A stretch of 48,280 nucleotides of DNA from Candidatus Zixiibacteriota bacterium (GTDB lineage Bacteria > Zixibacteria > MSB-5A5 > GN15 > FEB-12): NCBI GenBank assembly GCA_024276275.1, contig JAJRXM010000027.1, positions 1 through 48,280 of the forward strand, written 5' to 3'. The number at the start of each line of letters is the position of its first letter. Within the stretch, counting starts at the first letter, position 1. Under the pieces are notes generated by a model, which saw nothing but the letters and a program-made list of their open reading frames with translations, was not told the origin of the DNA and ran no database searches. Below are positions 16,930-24,896 of the stretch, one piece after another. The position numbers and the translations under genes are program-made.

Positions 16930-17804
16930 TACGCTTTATATCCTTTAAGTTCTATATATTCTTCTAACGCCTCTTCCCAGTTTTTCATCTTATAAATCTT
17001 GGAAAGTTTTGTGTTATCCATCGCACAAAACTGCGGTCGTTTGGCGTGGGTGTGAAATGAATCATACGACACAGGTGTAAGGTCTGTATTTAAACGTGAA
17101 ATATCAAATATTTTCTTCACAAACTGATACCATGAACATGTCCCGCTGTTACAACAATGATATGTCCCATAGTGGTCATAATTTCTTTCAATAAAATGTT
17201 TTAAAACTAAAGCAACATCTTTAGTATGAGTAGGTGAAATTATCTGGTTATCTATAACTTTTAACTTTGTCCCGGATTTGGCAGCGTGTATCATTTTTTC
17301 AACAAAGTTAATATTCGGGTCTTCGGTTTCTTTTGAACCGAACAATGATGATACCCGAAAGATATAATATTTTCTTCCATAAACTTTTATTAATTTTTCA
17401 CCGTTAAGTTTTGAATTGCCGTAGACGTTCAAAGGTTCTGTGCAATCTACTTCTTTATGCAATCTGTTTTTCATCCCGTCAAAGACATAATCAGTACTGA
17501 AATGGACAAGAGTCATATTATGCTTTACAGTAAACAGAGCTAATTTTCTCATAAAATCAGCATTAACGGCATAAGCTTTCCTGCTGTTATCCTCACATTG
17601 GTCAACTTTATGGTAGGCGATACAGTTTATCAGATAGTCGCAGTCTTTATGTTTAGATAGGGTATCTTCCGGCTCATCTATCTCGGCATCAAAATCAGTC
17701 CGTACAGATTGTATAATTTCTATATTTTCAGATTTTGTAAACCTGACAATATCTGTTCCAAGCTGTCCAGCGGCTCCGAGAAGTAATACTTTTTTCTTTT
17801 TCAT
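16929..17804 (-). CDS. rmlD: dTDP-4-dehydrorhamnose reductase-like protein (RmlD)
   Basis: The 291-residue short-chain dehydrogenase has a Rossmann motif GAAGQLGTDI at 10-19. VHFSTDYVFDG is the RmlD hallmark, followed by the catalytic YGNSK (Tyr-x3-Lys). It would reduce dTDP-4-dehydro-rhamnose with NAD(P)H to dTDP-rhamnose or a related deoxysugar. The start codon overlaps the stop of the preceding SDR gene as ATGA. RmlB, the dTDP-glucose 4,6-dehydratase, is not found beside it, so the full route needs a gene elsewhere. Confidence 0.87.
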   Translation of the reverse strand: MKKKKVLLLGAAGQLGTDIVRFTKSENIEIIQSVRTDFDAEIDEPEDTLSKHKDCDYLINCIAYHKVDQCEDNSRKAYAVNADFMRKLALFTVKHNMTLVHFSTDYVFDGMKNRLHKEVDCTEPLNVYGNSKLNGEKLIKVYGRKYYIFRVSSLFGSKETEDPNINFVEKMIHAAKSGTKLKVIDNQIISPTHTKDVALVLKHFIERNYDHYGTYHCCNSGTCSWYQFVKKIFDISRLNTDLTPVSYDSFHTHAKRPQFCAMDNTKLSKIYKMKNWEEALEEYIELKGYKA

Positions 17805-18835
17805 TCTATATCCAAAATACCGCCGTATTTTTCTACCTCTTTAATTCGTTTATGCCACTCGACCAATTGTTTGTACCATTCGAGAGTGATAGTCGAATCA
17901 TCTTTTTTGATTGTACCGTCTTGTAGAGCTTGTAGGATTTCCAAGACAGAATCTTTTAAATTTCGTTTAGCTTTCCATCCGAGTCTTGTTTCTATTTTAT
18001 CAAAATTAAGTCGATAGCTTCGTTTGTCGGGGTCGCCGTACCATTCGATTTCTATATTCTCTTGTAAAAACTCAGAAACAATCGAAACAATTTCTTCTGC
18101 TAAATTCTTAATCTGAAAATTATGTTTTTCCGAACCGACATTAAAAATTTCTTTGTTAATTAAAGAGCTATCCGTTTCCAGGAGTTGACAAAACAGATCG
18201 GTAGTGTCCTGCACGTGCAGCATCGGTCGGTATTGCGAACCGTCACGCATCAGAGGAAGTTTCCTGTTCTTATAACATCCATAAGTCATTCCGTTGACAG
18301 CTAAATCAAACCGCATACGAGGAGACAGACCGTAGACCGTTGCCTGACGTAAAACTGTAACGGTGTAGTTTTCATCGGCAAGCGGAAGAACCCCCTGTTC
18401 TGCCTGTTCATTTGCTTTAGCGTAGACAGTCAGTGGATTTGTCGGGCAGGTTTCATCTAAGAGTTCATCATGGTAGCCATATATTGATGCACTCGAAGGA
18501 AGTATATATCTTTTGACTCCACAAGATTTCGCAAGAGTAGCAGTATGAATTCTGCTTTCGGCATTGATTTCGATGGTCGGTTGTTTAAAAAGTTCTGCCG
18601 AGGGGTCATTGGATATAGCAACTAAATCAATTACGCCATATACATCTTGAAATATTTCTTTTTGTAATTTTCTTGAATCATCACGGATAATATGTAATGA
18701 ATTATTTTCAGGTAATTTTTTCATTCCAAAAAAGAATCTATCAATTGCTATAACTTCATATTTACTCTGTAGCAGTTTTGGCACTAATACTGAACCAATA
18801 TATCCACCCGCACCAGTAACTAGAATCTTCTTCAT
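17801..18835 (-). CDS. NAD-dependent epimerase/dehydratase (extended SDR) with altered catalytic YxxxK
   Basis: The 344-residue protein has the NAD-binding GAGGYIG at 8-14, and PSSASIYG supplies the catalytic Ser. QATVYGLSPRMRFDLAVN and MLHVQDTTDLF match the sugar-nucleotide epimerase group near GalE/WcaG. The active-site stretch reads VYAKAN, so the position of the usual catalytic Lys is Asn (codon AAT) and the only Lys is two residues earlier. It overlaps both neighbours by ATGA and sits between rmlC and rmlD. It could be a sugar epimerase or reductase making a rhamnose-like or 6-deoxyhexose donor, or it may be impaired. Substrate unknown. Confidence 0.82.
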   Translation of the reverse strand: MKKILVTGAGGYIGSVLVPKLLQSKYEVIAIDRFFFGMKKLPENNSLHIIRDDSRKLQKEIFQDVYGVIDLVAISNDPSAELFKQPTIEINAESRIHTATLAKSCGVKRYILPSSASIYGYHDELLDETCPTNPLTVYAKANEQAEQGVLPLADENYTVTVLRQATVYGLSPRMRFDLAVNGMTYGCYKNRKLPLMRDGSQYRPMLHVQDTTDLFCQLLETDSSLINKEIFNVGSEKHNFQIKNLAEEIVSIVSEFLQENIEIEWYGDPDKRSYRLNFDKIETRLGWKAKRNLKDSVLEILQALQDGTIKKDDSTITLEWYKQLVEWHKRIKEVEKYGGILDIE

Positions 18836-19395
18836 ATTTTATCACCATATAGAAAAGGAGTTTCAATCTCAGAAAAAAGAGGAGCTTTTTCGTCACGTTC
18901 TGACAAGACAGGAGTTGATATACCCCAGTCAATACCGATTTCAATATCATTATAAGCAAATGAATGGTCAGACTCCGGTGCATAGAAATTATCTACTTTA
19001 TACAGCACTTCACAATTTTCTTCAAGAGTTTTAAACCCATTGGCAAATCCGACGGGAATATATAATAGCAGTTTGTTCTCAGATGATAACTGTACAAAAT
19101 CAAATTGTTTAAAAGTAGGGCTGTTTTTCCGAATATCTACTATGTAATTAGTAACAGAACCGGACAGCACTCTGATAAGTTTCGCTTGAGCATTCGGAGG
19201 AGATTGAAAATGCATTCCTCGAATTGTACCGATATCTTTGCTGAAAGAATGATTATCCTGCACAAATTCTCTCTCTATACCTAGCAGTTTGAGTTTCTTC
19301 TTTTGATATGACTCAAAGAAAAATCCTCGGTTATCCTTGAATAGATTAGGTTCAATAAGCAGAACTGATTCAAATATAGTTTTAATTAATTGCAT
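18832..19395 (-). CDS. rmlC: dTDP-4-dehydrorhamnose 3,5-epimerase-like protein (RmlC)
   Basis: The 187-residue cupin protein has FKDNRGFFFESYQ, then VQDNHSFS, and RGMHFQSPP with the catalytic His and Arg of RmlC. YIPVGFANGFKTLEE and VLYKVDNFYAPESDHSFAYND follow the family order. It would epimerise C3 and C5 of the dTDP-4-keto sugar. It is the first gene of the overlapping four-gene sugar-nucleotide operon, sharing ATGA with the next gene. Confidence 0.9.
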   Translation of the reverse strand: MQLIKTIFESVLLIEPNLFKDNRGFFFESYQKKKLKLLGIEREFVQDNHSFSKDIGTIRGMHFQSPPNAQAKLIRVLSGSVTNYIVDIRKNSPTFKQFDFVQLSSENKLLLYIPVGFANGFKTLEENCEVLYKVDNFYAPESDHSFAYNDIEIGIDWGISTPVLSERDEKAPLFSEIETPFLYGDKI

Positions 19396-19476
19396 AGAAT
19401 GAATATTCAGAATTTTTATCTGAAATTCAACTGATTTATTTTATTAAAAGGATGTTTTTATGGGGATGTAAATGAG

Positions 19477-19671
19477 TTAGTCTAATTCCGGCGGTTCTTT
19501 ATGGGTAATTTTTTTTATAGCTTTTTTGAATTTTTCTATATTTTCTTACGAATCGGGTTCCATAGCAGCTCTAGTAGAAGGTATTTTTGTAGATGTAGCT
19601 AAATCTATTTTTCCGGTATAACCCGCAACTTCTCGGATATACTTGTAATATTTTATTAATTTTTCAGCCAT
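19477..19671 (-). pseudogene. Small conserved-looking protein gene, interrupted by in-frame TAA, coupled to the XylR_N/V4R gene
   Basis: The ATG at 19671 follows immediately after the stop of the XylR_N/V4R gene, with no spacer. The frame encodes MAEKLIKYYKYIREVAGYTG and continues to EPDS, meets TAA at 19546-19548, then resumes as ENIEKFKKAIKKITHKEPPELD and ends at TAA 19477. Read through, it gives about 64 residues, with a helical start, a Thr/Ser-rich middle and a basic helical end. The downstream part looks coding. It may be a nonsense mutation or a sequence error. Confidence 0.5.
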
Positions 19672-20280
19672 TTATTTACCCGACATCAATTCTTCGTAAA
19701 TTTTAATATAAGGTTCGCCCAACTTTCCCCATGCAGCCGGTCTTTGAATTTTCCATTCACAATGAGAATCACCTTTTCCTCGGCAAACCGGTTCAATTGC
19801 TACTACAAGTTTACCAAAAAAGGCAGTACACCAACCGGTTGCATATCCCATAAGAGACCAACAAGTCGGCTCGTCGGCTACTTCATTAAAACTCAAATGT
19901 TGCTCTGCCTCGTAAGAGTTACCCCAGTTACCTGTAAAATAAAACTCATCTTTTTCACGGTCAAAATTTATTTCTATCGGTTTTGCAGATACAATACCTT
20001 CCCACGTATGGATAATCGGTCCGGAGGCTAATAATTCCATTTCTGATTCAAAAGAGTAATTTATTTTCATCTGCATAAAGTCAGTATATCCATTTTGATA
20101 GCCGAATTTTAAGAAAAAAGCCCTGGCTTTTTCAAATCCAATTTCTTCAATCAGATTTTGACGTAATAATCCGATAGCATTTGAATCAAATATTACTAAT
20201 CTTGAGTCTTTGAATGAGGTTACCCCGTGTTCAAAGTCAAAATCTAAATGATCTTTTAGATTAAAATCAACAGCTTTCAT
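19672..20280 (-). CDS. XylR N-terminal plus V4R domain protein, stand-alone sensor module
   Basis: The 202-residue protein reads SRLVIFDSNAIGLLRQNLI, then ARAFFLKFGYQNGYTDF, as in the XylR_N (activator of aromatic catabolism) domain. The V4R part has LMGYATGWCTAFFGK and EPVCRGKGDSHCEWKI with the Cys/His pattern that can bind zinc or a small molecule. In most proteins this pair is the input of a sigma-54 activator, PAS kinase or GGDEF protein, whereas here it ends at the V4R domain. The direct downstream neighbour is the broken small gene at 19477-19671. It may act as a ligand-binding partner; the ligand is unknown. Confidence 0.85.
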   Translation of the reverse strand: MKAVDFNLKDHLDFDFEHGVTSFKDSRLVIFDSNAIGLLRQNLIEEIGFEKARAFFLKFGYQNGYTDFMQMKINYSFESEMELLASGPIIHTWEGIVSAKPIEINFDREKDEFYFTGNWGNSYEAEQHLSFNEVADEPTCWSLMGYATGWCTAFFGKLVVAIEPVCRGKGDSHCEWKIQRPAAWGKLGEPYIKIYEELMSGK

Positions 20281-20382
20281 GTATAATAAGCTCCAATATA
20301 AATTTATTCTTCTTATTTACTTGTCGGAATTATTAGCTGAAATTTAATAGATTTTATAATTTATTTGTGTGGAGTAAAAAAA

Positions 20383-20455
<73 letters not shown>

Positions 20456-20526
20456 AATTATTATTGGTTAAGAATTGACAATCTACCATTTTTATGTAAG
20501 ATGTCAACTGAAAATTAACATAGTTT

Positions 20527-20892
20527 TTACAAATAACTTTTTGTTTTTTCTGAATAAAGCAAATAAAGTGAAATCGCTGATAATACTAATAATATGATAT
20601 TCTCATACTGCGTATATCCGATTAGAGCTAATAAAATAATAACAATATTCATACCTATTAACCCATACCAACCAATTTTTTTCCCTTCACCGAAAGAAAG
20701 CACTATCATAAGAAGAATAAGACCTATAGCGGCAAAAAGAATCATCTGTCCCATTGTTGCATAATTGCGATCTAGAATCGAAAGAACAATCTGTACACCA
20801 CCATAGAGTAGAAAAATTCCTGAAATAATATATCCGTGCCATAGAGAAATTTTGAACTCTAACGGTTCATCAGCTTTTGTTTTTTTTTCCAT
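20527..20892 (-). CDS. Small four-helix membrane protein
   Basis: The start is set at the ATG at 20892, six bases after AAAGGAG; the longer reading from 20916 overlaps the ROK gene. The 121-residue product has a short charged N-terminus (MEKKTKADEPLEF) and four hydrophobic helices at about 20-40, 50-68, 75-95 and 97-113. It is inner-membrane by composition. No family is recognised. It follows the ROK kinase gene by 10 bases and is probably co-transcribed. Confidence 0.75.
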   Translation of the reverse strand: MEKKTKADEPLEFKISLWHGYIISGIFLLYGGVQIVLSILDRNYATMGQMILFAAIGLILLMIVLSFGEGKKIGWYGLIGMNIVIILLALIGYTQYENIILLVLSAISLYLLYSEKTKSYL

Positions 20893-20902
20893 ATTGACTC
20901 CT

Positions 20903-21874
20903 TTACCTGTTTTCACCTAAAAGACCGGCCCCTATAAAACCTGCGTCATTACCTAAAGAGGCTTTCACAATTTGTAATTTTTCTACGGCAGATGAAAAGG
21001 CATGTTTTTTTAACTCTTCTGAAACCAATTCAACAAATCTGCCACCACCGTCTGTTATACCGCCGCCTATAACTACAGTTTCGGGATTTAACAAATTTAC
21101 TATACCCGACAATCCTATTCCTAGATATGATGCTGTTTCAGCGATGACTAAAGAGGCAGTTTTATCACCTTTTTTATTGGCAACAAAAAGTTTTTTTATA
21201 GTTAGATTTTCAATATTTGAATTTAACAAATTTGTAAATACAGGTCCTAAATTTCCGTTTAATAAAGTTTTAACTCTCTTAATAATATATTTTGATGAAC
21301 AATATGCCTCAAGACACCCGTTGTTTCCACAGGCACAAGCAGGTCCATCAAAGTTTATTGTCATGTGTCCTAATTCACCGCCGGTAAAATTACTTCCGTG
21401 CATAATTTTACCTTCATAGATAAAAGCTCCACCGATACCTGTACCGACAGTTAAACAGATAACATTATTTTTATGTTGGGCAGCACCATACGTATATTCG
21501 GCCAATGCCATAGCATTTACATCATTGTCTACAAATACAGGGATATTCAACCGATCCTGCAGAGTATCTTTTATTTGAGAACCGGTCCAACCTTCAATAT
21601 TTGGACAGGGACCTATAACTTCTCCTGTTTCGGTATTGACCGCACCAGGTGAACCGACACCTAAATGCTTAATGTCGAAATCATCGTCAGCGGCATGATA
21701 CAATAGTCTTTCACCAATGTTTGTTATGAGATGCAGCAAGACCTGAGGTCCTTTTTCTGCCATAGTCGGTTTTTGTTCTCGGTAGACTATCTTCCCCGAA
21801 GAATCAAAAATTCCAAATTTTATATTTGTTCCACCTATATCAATACCGGCAAAATATCTTTTTTCTTTTGTCAT
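20903..21874 (-). CDS. ROK family sugar kinase (glucokinase-like)
   Basis: The 323-residue protein opens with the ATP phosphate motif GIDIGGTNIKFG at 10-21. The catalytic Asp lies in FVDNDVNAMALAE. Zinc-binding ROK signature residues are GELGHMT with His and CACGNNGCLEAY with Cys. LNPETVVIGGGI is the adenosine motif. It phosphorylates glucose or a related hexose. Its start overlaps the stop of the reading frame for the HisRS anticodon-binding domain (ATGA), so it shares a transcript with hisS. No DNA-binding domain is present, so it is not a repressor. Confidence 0.9.
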   Translation of the reverse strand: MTKEKRYFAGIDIGGTNIKFGIFDSSGKIVYREQKPTMAEKGPQVLLHLITNIGERLLYHAADDDFDIKHLGVGSPGAVNTETGEVIGPCPNIEGWTGSQIKDTLQDRLNIPVFVDNDVNAMALAEYTYGAAQHKNNVICLTVGTGIGGAFIYEGKIMHGSNFTGGELGHMTINFDGPACACGNNGCLEAYCSSKYIIKRVKTLLNGNLGPVFTNLLNSNIENLTIKKLFVANKKGDKTASLVIAETASYLGIGLSGIVNLLNPETVVIGGGITDGGGRFVELVSEELKKHAFSSAVEKLQIVKASLGNDAGFIGAGLLGENR

Positions 21875-22194
21875 GAAGAAATTTTCTCTTTTAGATATTT
21901 AACCATATCAGCGGCTTTAATAGTTTCTTGAATATCTTCAGCTTTGAGCCACTCTTCTCTGTCAGAAGTTTCTTTGGCTTTTTCTTTACCGGCTTGTAAG
22001 TTCTTGACAGTTATTTCCCCTTTTTCAAATTCATCTGAGCCGGCTATGACAGCAAAAGGTATCCCTACTTTATCTCCGTATTTAATTTGTTTCGTAAGGT
22101 TTTTTGTATCTCCGCTAAAAATTTCTGAGGGAATTCCCGCATCACGTAGTTGCTTGAGTAGTTTTAAGTAATCAGCTGTTCGTTCTTTATCCAT
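21871..22194 (-). CDS. hisS: Anticodon-binding domain of histidyl-tRNA synthetase (separate reading frame downstream of in-frame TAA)
   Basis: The 107 residues from the ATG at 22194 form the HGTP_anticodon alpha/beta domain: LKLLKQLRDAGIPSEIF, LTKQIKYGDKVGIPFAVIAG, and GEITVKNL. The frame is open for five further codons upstream, giving VLVTV before MDKER, the usual first beta strand of the HisRS C-terminal domain. It is separated from the catalytic part only by TAA at 22210-22212, in the same frame. No Shine-Dalgarno sequence precedes the ATG. So either hisS is read through, or it is made as two chains by reinitiation, or the stop is a mutation or sequence error. Confidence 0.8.
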   Translation of the reverse strand: MDKERTADYLKLLKQLRDAGIPSEIFSGDTKNLTKQIKYGDKVGIPFAVIAGSDEFEKGEITVKNLQAGKEKAKETSDREEWLKAEDIQETIKAADMVKYLKEKISS

Positions 22195-22209
22195 TACTGT
22201 AACTAAGAC

Positions 22210-23307
22210 TTAAGAGGTTGCCTCTTGCATCTCCAGTGCATCCAACGCTATAAGTGCTGCCAACAAACGGTCAACACCTATTGAAGAACCGACTGCCGGA
22301 ATAGACCTTCCTAAAAACCGGTCGACCAAATTGTCATATCTGCCGCCTGAAAAAACAGAGCCGTATTCAGGTAAATCTAATAGAGTTGTTTCAAATACCG
22401 GTCCGGTATAATATCCCAGCCCGCGAACAATTGTTAAATCTATTTCTGTCTTTGCCGTATCAATTTCCATGTTCTTAAGATTTTCCTGAATAGTTCGTAA
22501 CTCATTTATTCCGGTTTGAGAAATTTCTAATGCACCCAAAAGCTTTTCAACATTGTTAAGTGCTGAACTATTTTTATCAGATGCGATATCTAAGAATTCT
22601 TCAATCTTCTCTATCTGAGAACTTTCCAGCTCGACACCTTTTATTTTATCTCCTGAACTATCGACACGACCTTTTCCTAATTCCATGATGACCGCATCTC
22701 TGCCTTGTTTATCAAGTTTGTCAATAACCCGCATTACATCAGATTTTTTCTCTTGTGGTATCAAAGCATATTCCATCAAACCGTTTAAGATTTTTCTATT
22801 AGAGAACCGAACTTTGTAATTTTGTATTTTCAGATTATCCATTGTAGTAACCATGGCAGCAATTACTTCAGAGTCAGCAAGTAGATTTTGTGTACCTACA
22901 ATATCAATATCAAACTGCATAAACTCACGGTACCTCCCTGGTCCCGGTTTATCGACCCGCCAGACATTCCCATATTGATATCTTCTAAACGGCAAAGGTA
23001 ATGTAGGATTACTTGCGACAAATCGTGCCAAAGAAACTGTAAATTCATAGCGTAATGCCATGTTTACATCTTCAGGTCCCTCAAAACCGAATAATTCGTT
23101 AAGAGAATCTCGGTTGTAGTGTGACCCCAATAAAGTTTCAGCTAATTCAAGCGATGCTGTCTGTAACGGAAGAAACCCCATTAGCTCAAAAGAGTCCCGA
23201 ATTTTGGCAAGCATTTTCTCTCTTGCTATCTGTTCTGCAGGTGGATAATCACGAAATCCTTTTAACACCTGTGGCTTTACTTTTTGTGTTTTATTCTTTT
23301 TACTCAT
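22210..23307 (-). CDS. hisS: Histidyl-tRNA synthetase, catalytic core, ending in a premature in-frame TAA
   Basis: The 365-residue class II synthetase core opens with motif 1 region LKGFRDYPPAEQIARE. Motif 2 is FRRYQYGNVWRVDKPGPGRYREF, where canonical HisRS has RPGRYREF. The HisA motif is VRGLGYYTGPVFE, and motif 3 is GGRYDNL followed by VGSSIGVDRL with Arg. It charges tRNA-His. A normal HisRS has about 420-470 residues, with the anticodon-binding domain following directly. Here EMQEATS is followed by TAA and then the missing domain continues in frame at 21871-22194. The gene is divergent from the peptidase gene. Confidence 0.9.
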   Translation of the reverse strand: MSKKNKTQKVKPQVLKGFRDYPPAEQIAREKMLAKIRDSFELMGFLPLQTASLELAETLLGSHYNRDSLNELFGFEGPEDVNMALRYEFTVSLARFVASNPTLPLPFRRYQYGNVWRVDKPGPGRYREFMQFDIDIVGTQNLLADSEVIAAMVTTMDNLKIQNYKVRFSNRKILNGLMEYALIPQEKKSDVMRVIDKLDKQGRDAVIMELGKGRVDSSGDKIKGVELESSQIEKIEEFLDIASDKNSSALNNVEKLLGALEISQTGINELRTIQENLKNMEIDTAKTEIDLTIVRGLGYYTGPVFETTLLDLPEYGSVFSGGRYDNLVDRFLGRSIPAVGSSIGVDRLLAALIALDALEMQEATS

Positions 23308-23349
23308 ACTATTCTATACTCTTACTTATCAATATGGAATTTATTCGAT

Positions 23350-23378
23350 AATGTATGGAATTTTATTTTTATTTGCAA
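23350..23378 (-). promoter_or_regulatory. Putative promoter of hisS
   Basis: On the minus strand TTGCAA (23373-23378) and TACATT (23350-23355) are 17 bases apart, about 43 bases upstream of the hisS ATG. This was judged by eye only. Confidence 0.4.
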
Positions 23379-23411
23379 CATCAGTTATGAAATTCTGTTT
23401 TTCTCTATTGC

Positions 23412-23440
23412 TTGATTTATTTCAGATATCACAGTATTTT
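23412..23440 (+). promoter_or_regulatory. Putative promoter of the bleomycin-hydrolase-type peptidase gene
   Basis: TTGATT (23412-23417) and TATTTT (23435-23440) are spaced by 17 bases, followed by AAGGAG before the ATG at 23465. This was judged by eye only. Confidence 0.35.
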
Positions 23441-23464
23441 ACACGAACACATTAAGGAGAAACT

Positions 23465-24889
23465 ATGAAATTAAAATTATCTATTTTTTTTATCGCTTTC
23501 CTGCTATTTTCTATTACAGTATCAGCTCAAGACGGTGCTATTGACCAAAAACTACTTGATAGTTTCGAAAAAGAATTAGGCAAAAATGACAATGCTGATC
23601 TCCTAATTAATATGGTCACAAATAACAAAATTAAAGATATATCGCTTAATCATGAAAAAGTAATCAGCCATAACAAGCTATATAGTCTCAAGCTTAAATC
23701 AACAAAGATTTCCAATCAAAAAAGTTCAGGCCGATGCTGGGTTTTTGCCGGTGGTAACTTAATCACTCCAAAAGTAATGACTAAGCTGCAGCTTTCAGAT
23801 TTTCAAATTTCAGAATCATATATAGCTTTTTATGATAAACTGGAAAAAGGAAATTTCTTTCTTGAGCGTATTATAGAACTACGTGACCGTCCCCTAGATG
23901 ACCGCTCTTTACAGGGTGAGTTTCAGAGTCTTTTTGGTGACGGAGGGTGGATGCATTATTTCTTAAACCTGATAGAAAAATATGGTGTAGTTCCGAAAGA
24001 AATCATGCCTGAAACTAAACAGTCATCGTCGACCGGAACACTAAATAATCTCGGTAAAACCCTACTGCGTACCTATGCCGCCGAGCTTCGTGAAATGCAC
24101 AAAAATGGCAAAAAAGTAAAAGACCTACGCAAACGAAAAGAAGAAATGCTCTCGGAACTTTACCGGTTTTTAATTCTCAGCTATGGAAAACCGCCTAAGT
24201 CATTTGTCTTTCGCTATGAATACAAAGATGAGGATGACACAACAAAAACTGAAAATGAGATTATTGAAAAAGAATACACTCCAAAATCATTCTTTGATGA
24301 ATATTATGGTTCCTCTACTCCCAACTATGTTGCCATTGTAAACAACCCGACTATGCCGTACAATACACGTTTTATTCTAGAGGAAAGCCGAAATATCTAT
24401 GAGCAAGAGGATTTCGATGTCATAAACCTTCCTATTGACGATTTAAAAAAATATGCCAGAGCATCTATTCTTGACTCTCAAGCTGTTTGGTTTGCCTGTG
24501 ATGTAGGTAAAGAAAATTACAGAACAGATGCTATCATGGATGTTGATATTTATGACTACAACAATACTTTTGGAATAGATTTTAAAATGTCCAAAAAAGA
24601 CCGTATCCGTTATGGTGATATTGCTCCGACTCATGCTATGGTTTTAACCGGCTTAGATACTACCCAAACAGGTGAGACAGTCAAATGGTTAGTTGAAAAC
24701 AGTTGGGGTAAGAAAATGGGTAAAGACGGATTTTGGAATATGTATGACGACTGGTTTGATGAATACCTGTTACTGATTATTGTCGATAAAAATATCTTAT
24801 CAGCAGATGACCAAAAACTGTTTGACTCTAAACCGAAAATGATAAAGGATTGGCAGCCGTTTTTCTTAGCCTTAAGAAATTTGGAATAA
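23465..24889 (+). CDS. Exported peptidase C1B (bleomycin hydrolase/aminopeptidase C family)
   Basis: The 474-residue papain-fold protein has oxyanion Gln85 and catalytic Cys91 in NQKSSGRCWVFA. The catalytic His390 lies in APTHAMVLTG and Asn412 in VENSWGKKMGKDGFWN. Unlike cytoplasmic PepC, it begins with a clear signal peptide (FFIAFLLFSITVSAQD), so it acts in the periplasm or outside. A Lys/Asp-rich insert sits at about 215-275. Homologues are homohexamers whose C-terminus threads into the active site; here it ends ALRNLE. AAGGAG precedes the ATG, and the next gene starts 7 bases after the stop, so the two form an operon. Confidence 0.92.
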   Translation: MKLKLSIFFIAFLLFSITVSAQDGAIDQKLLDSFEKELGKNDNADLLINMVTNNKIKDISLNHEKVISHNKLYSLKLKSTKISNQKSSGRCWVFAGGNLITPKVMTKLQLSDFQISESYIAFYDKLEKGNFFLERIIELRDRPLDDRSLQGEFQSLFGDGGWMHYFLNLIEKYGVVPKEIMPETKQSSSTGTLNNLGKTLLRTYAAELREMHKNGKKVKDLRKRKEEMLSELYRFLILSYGKPPKSFVFRYEYKDEDDTTKTENEIIEKEYTPKSFFDEYYGSSTPNYVAIVNNPTMPYNTRFILEESRNIYEQEDFDVINLPIDDLKKYARASILDSQAVWFACDVGKENYRTDAIMDVDIYDYNNTFGIDFKMSKKDRIRYGDIAPTHAMVLTGLDTTQTGETVKWLVENSWGKKMGKDGFWNMYDDWFDEYLLLIIVDKNILSADDQKLFDSKPKMIKDWQPFFLALRNLE

Positions 24890-24896
24890 TTCTCGA

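Noticed and set aside
21871-22194. Independent small gene for an anticodon-binding-domain protein
   Set aside because: The sequence VLVTV lies in frame just before the ATG and continues from HisRS, so it is a part of hisS rather than a free-standing gene.
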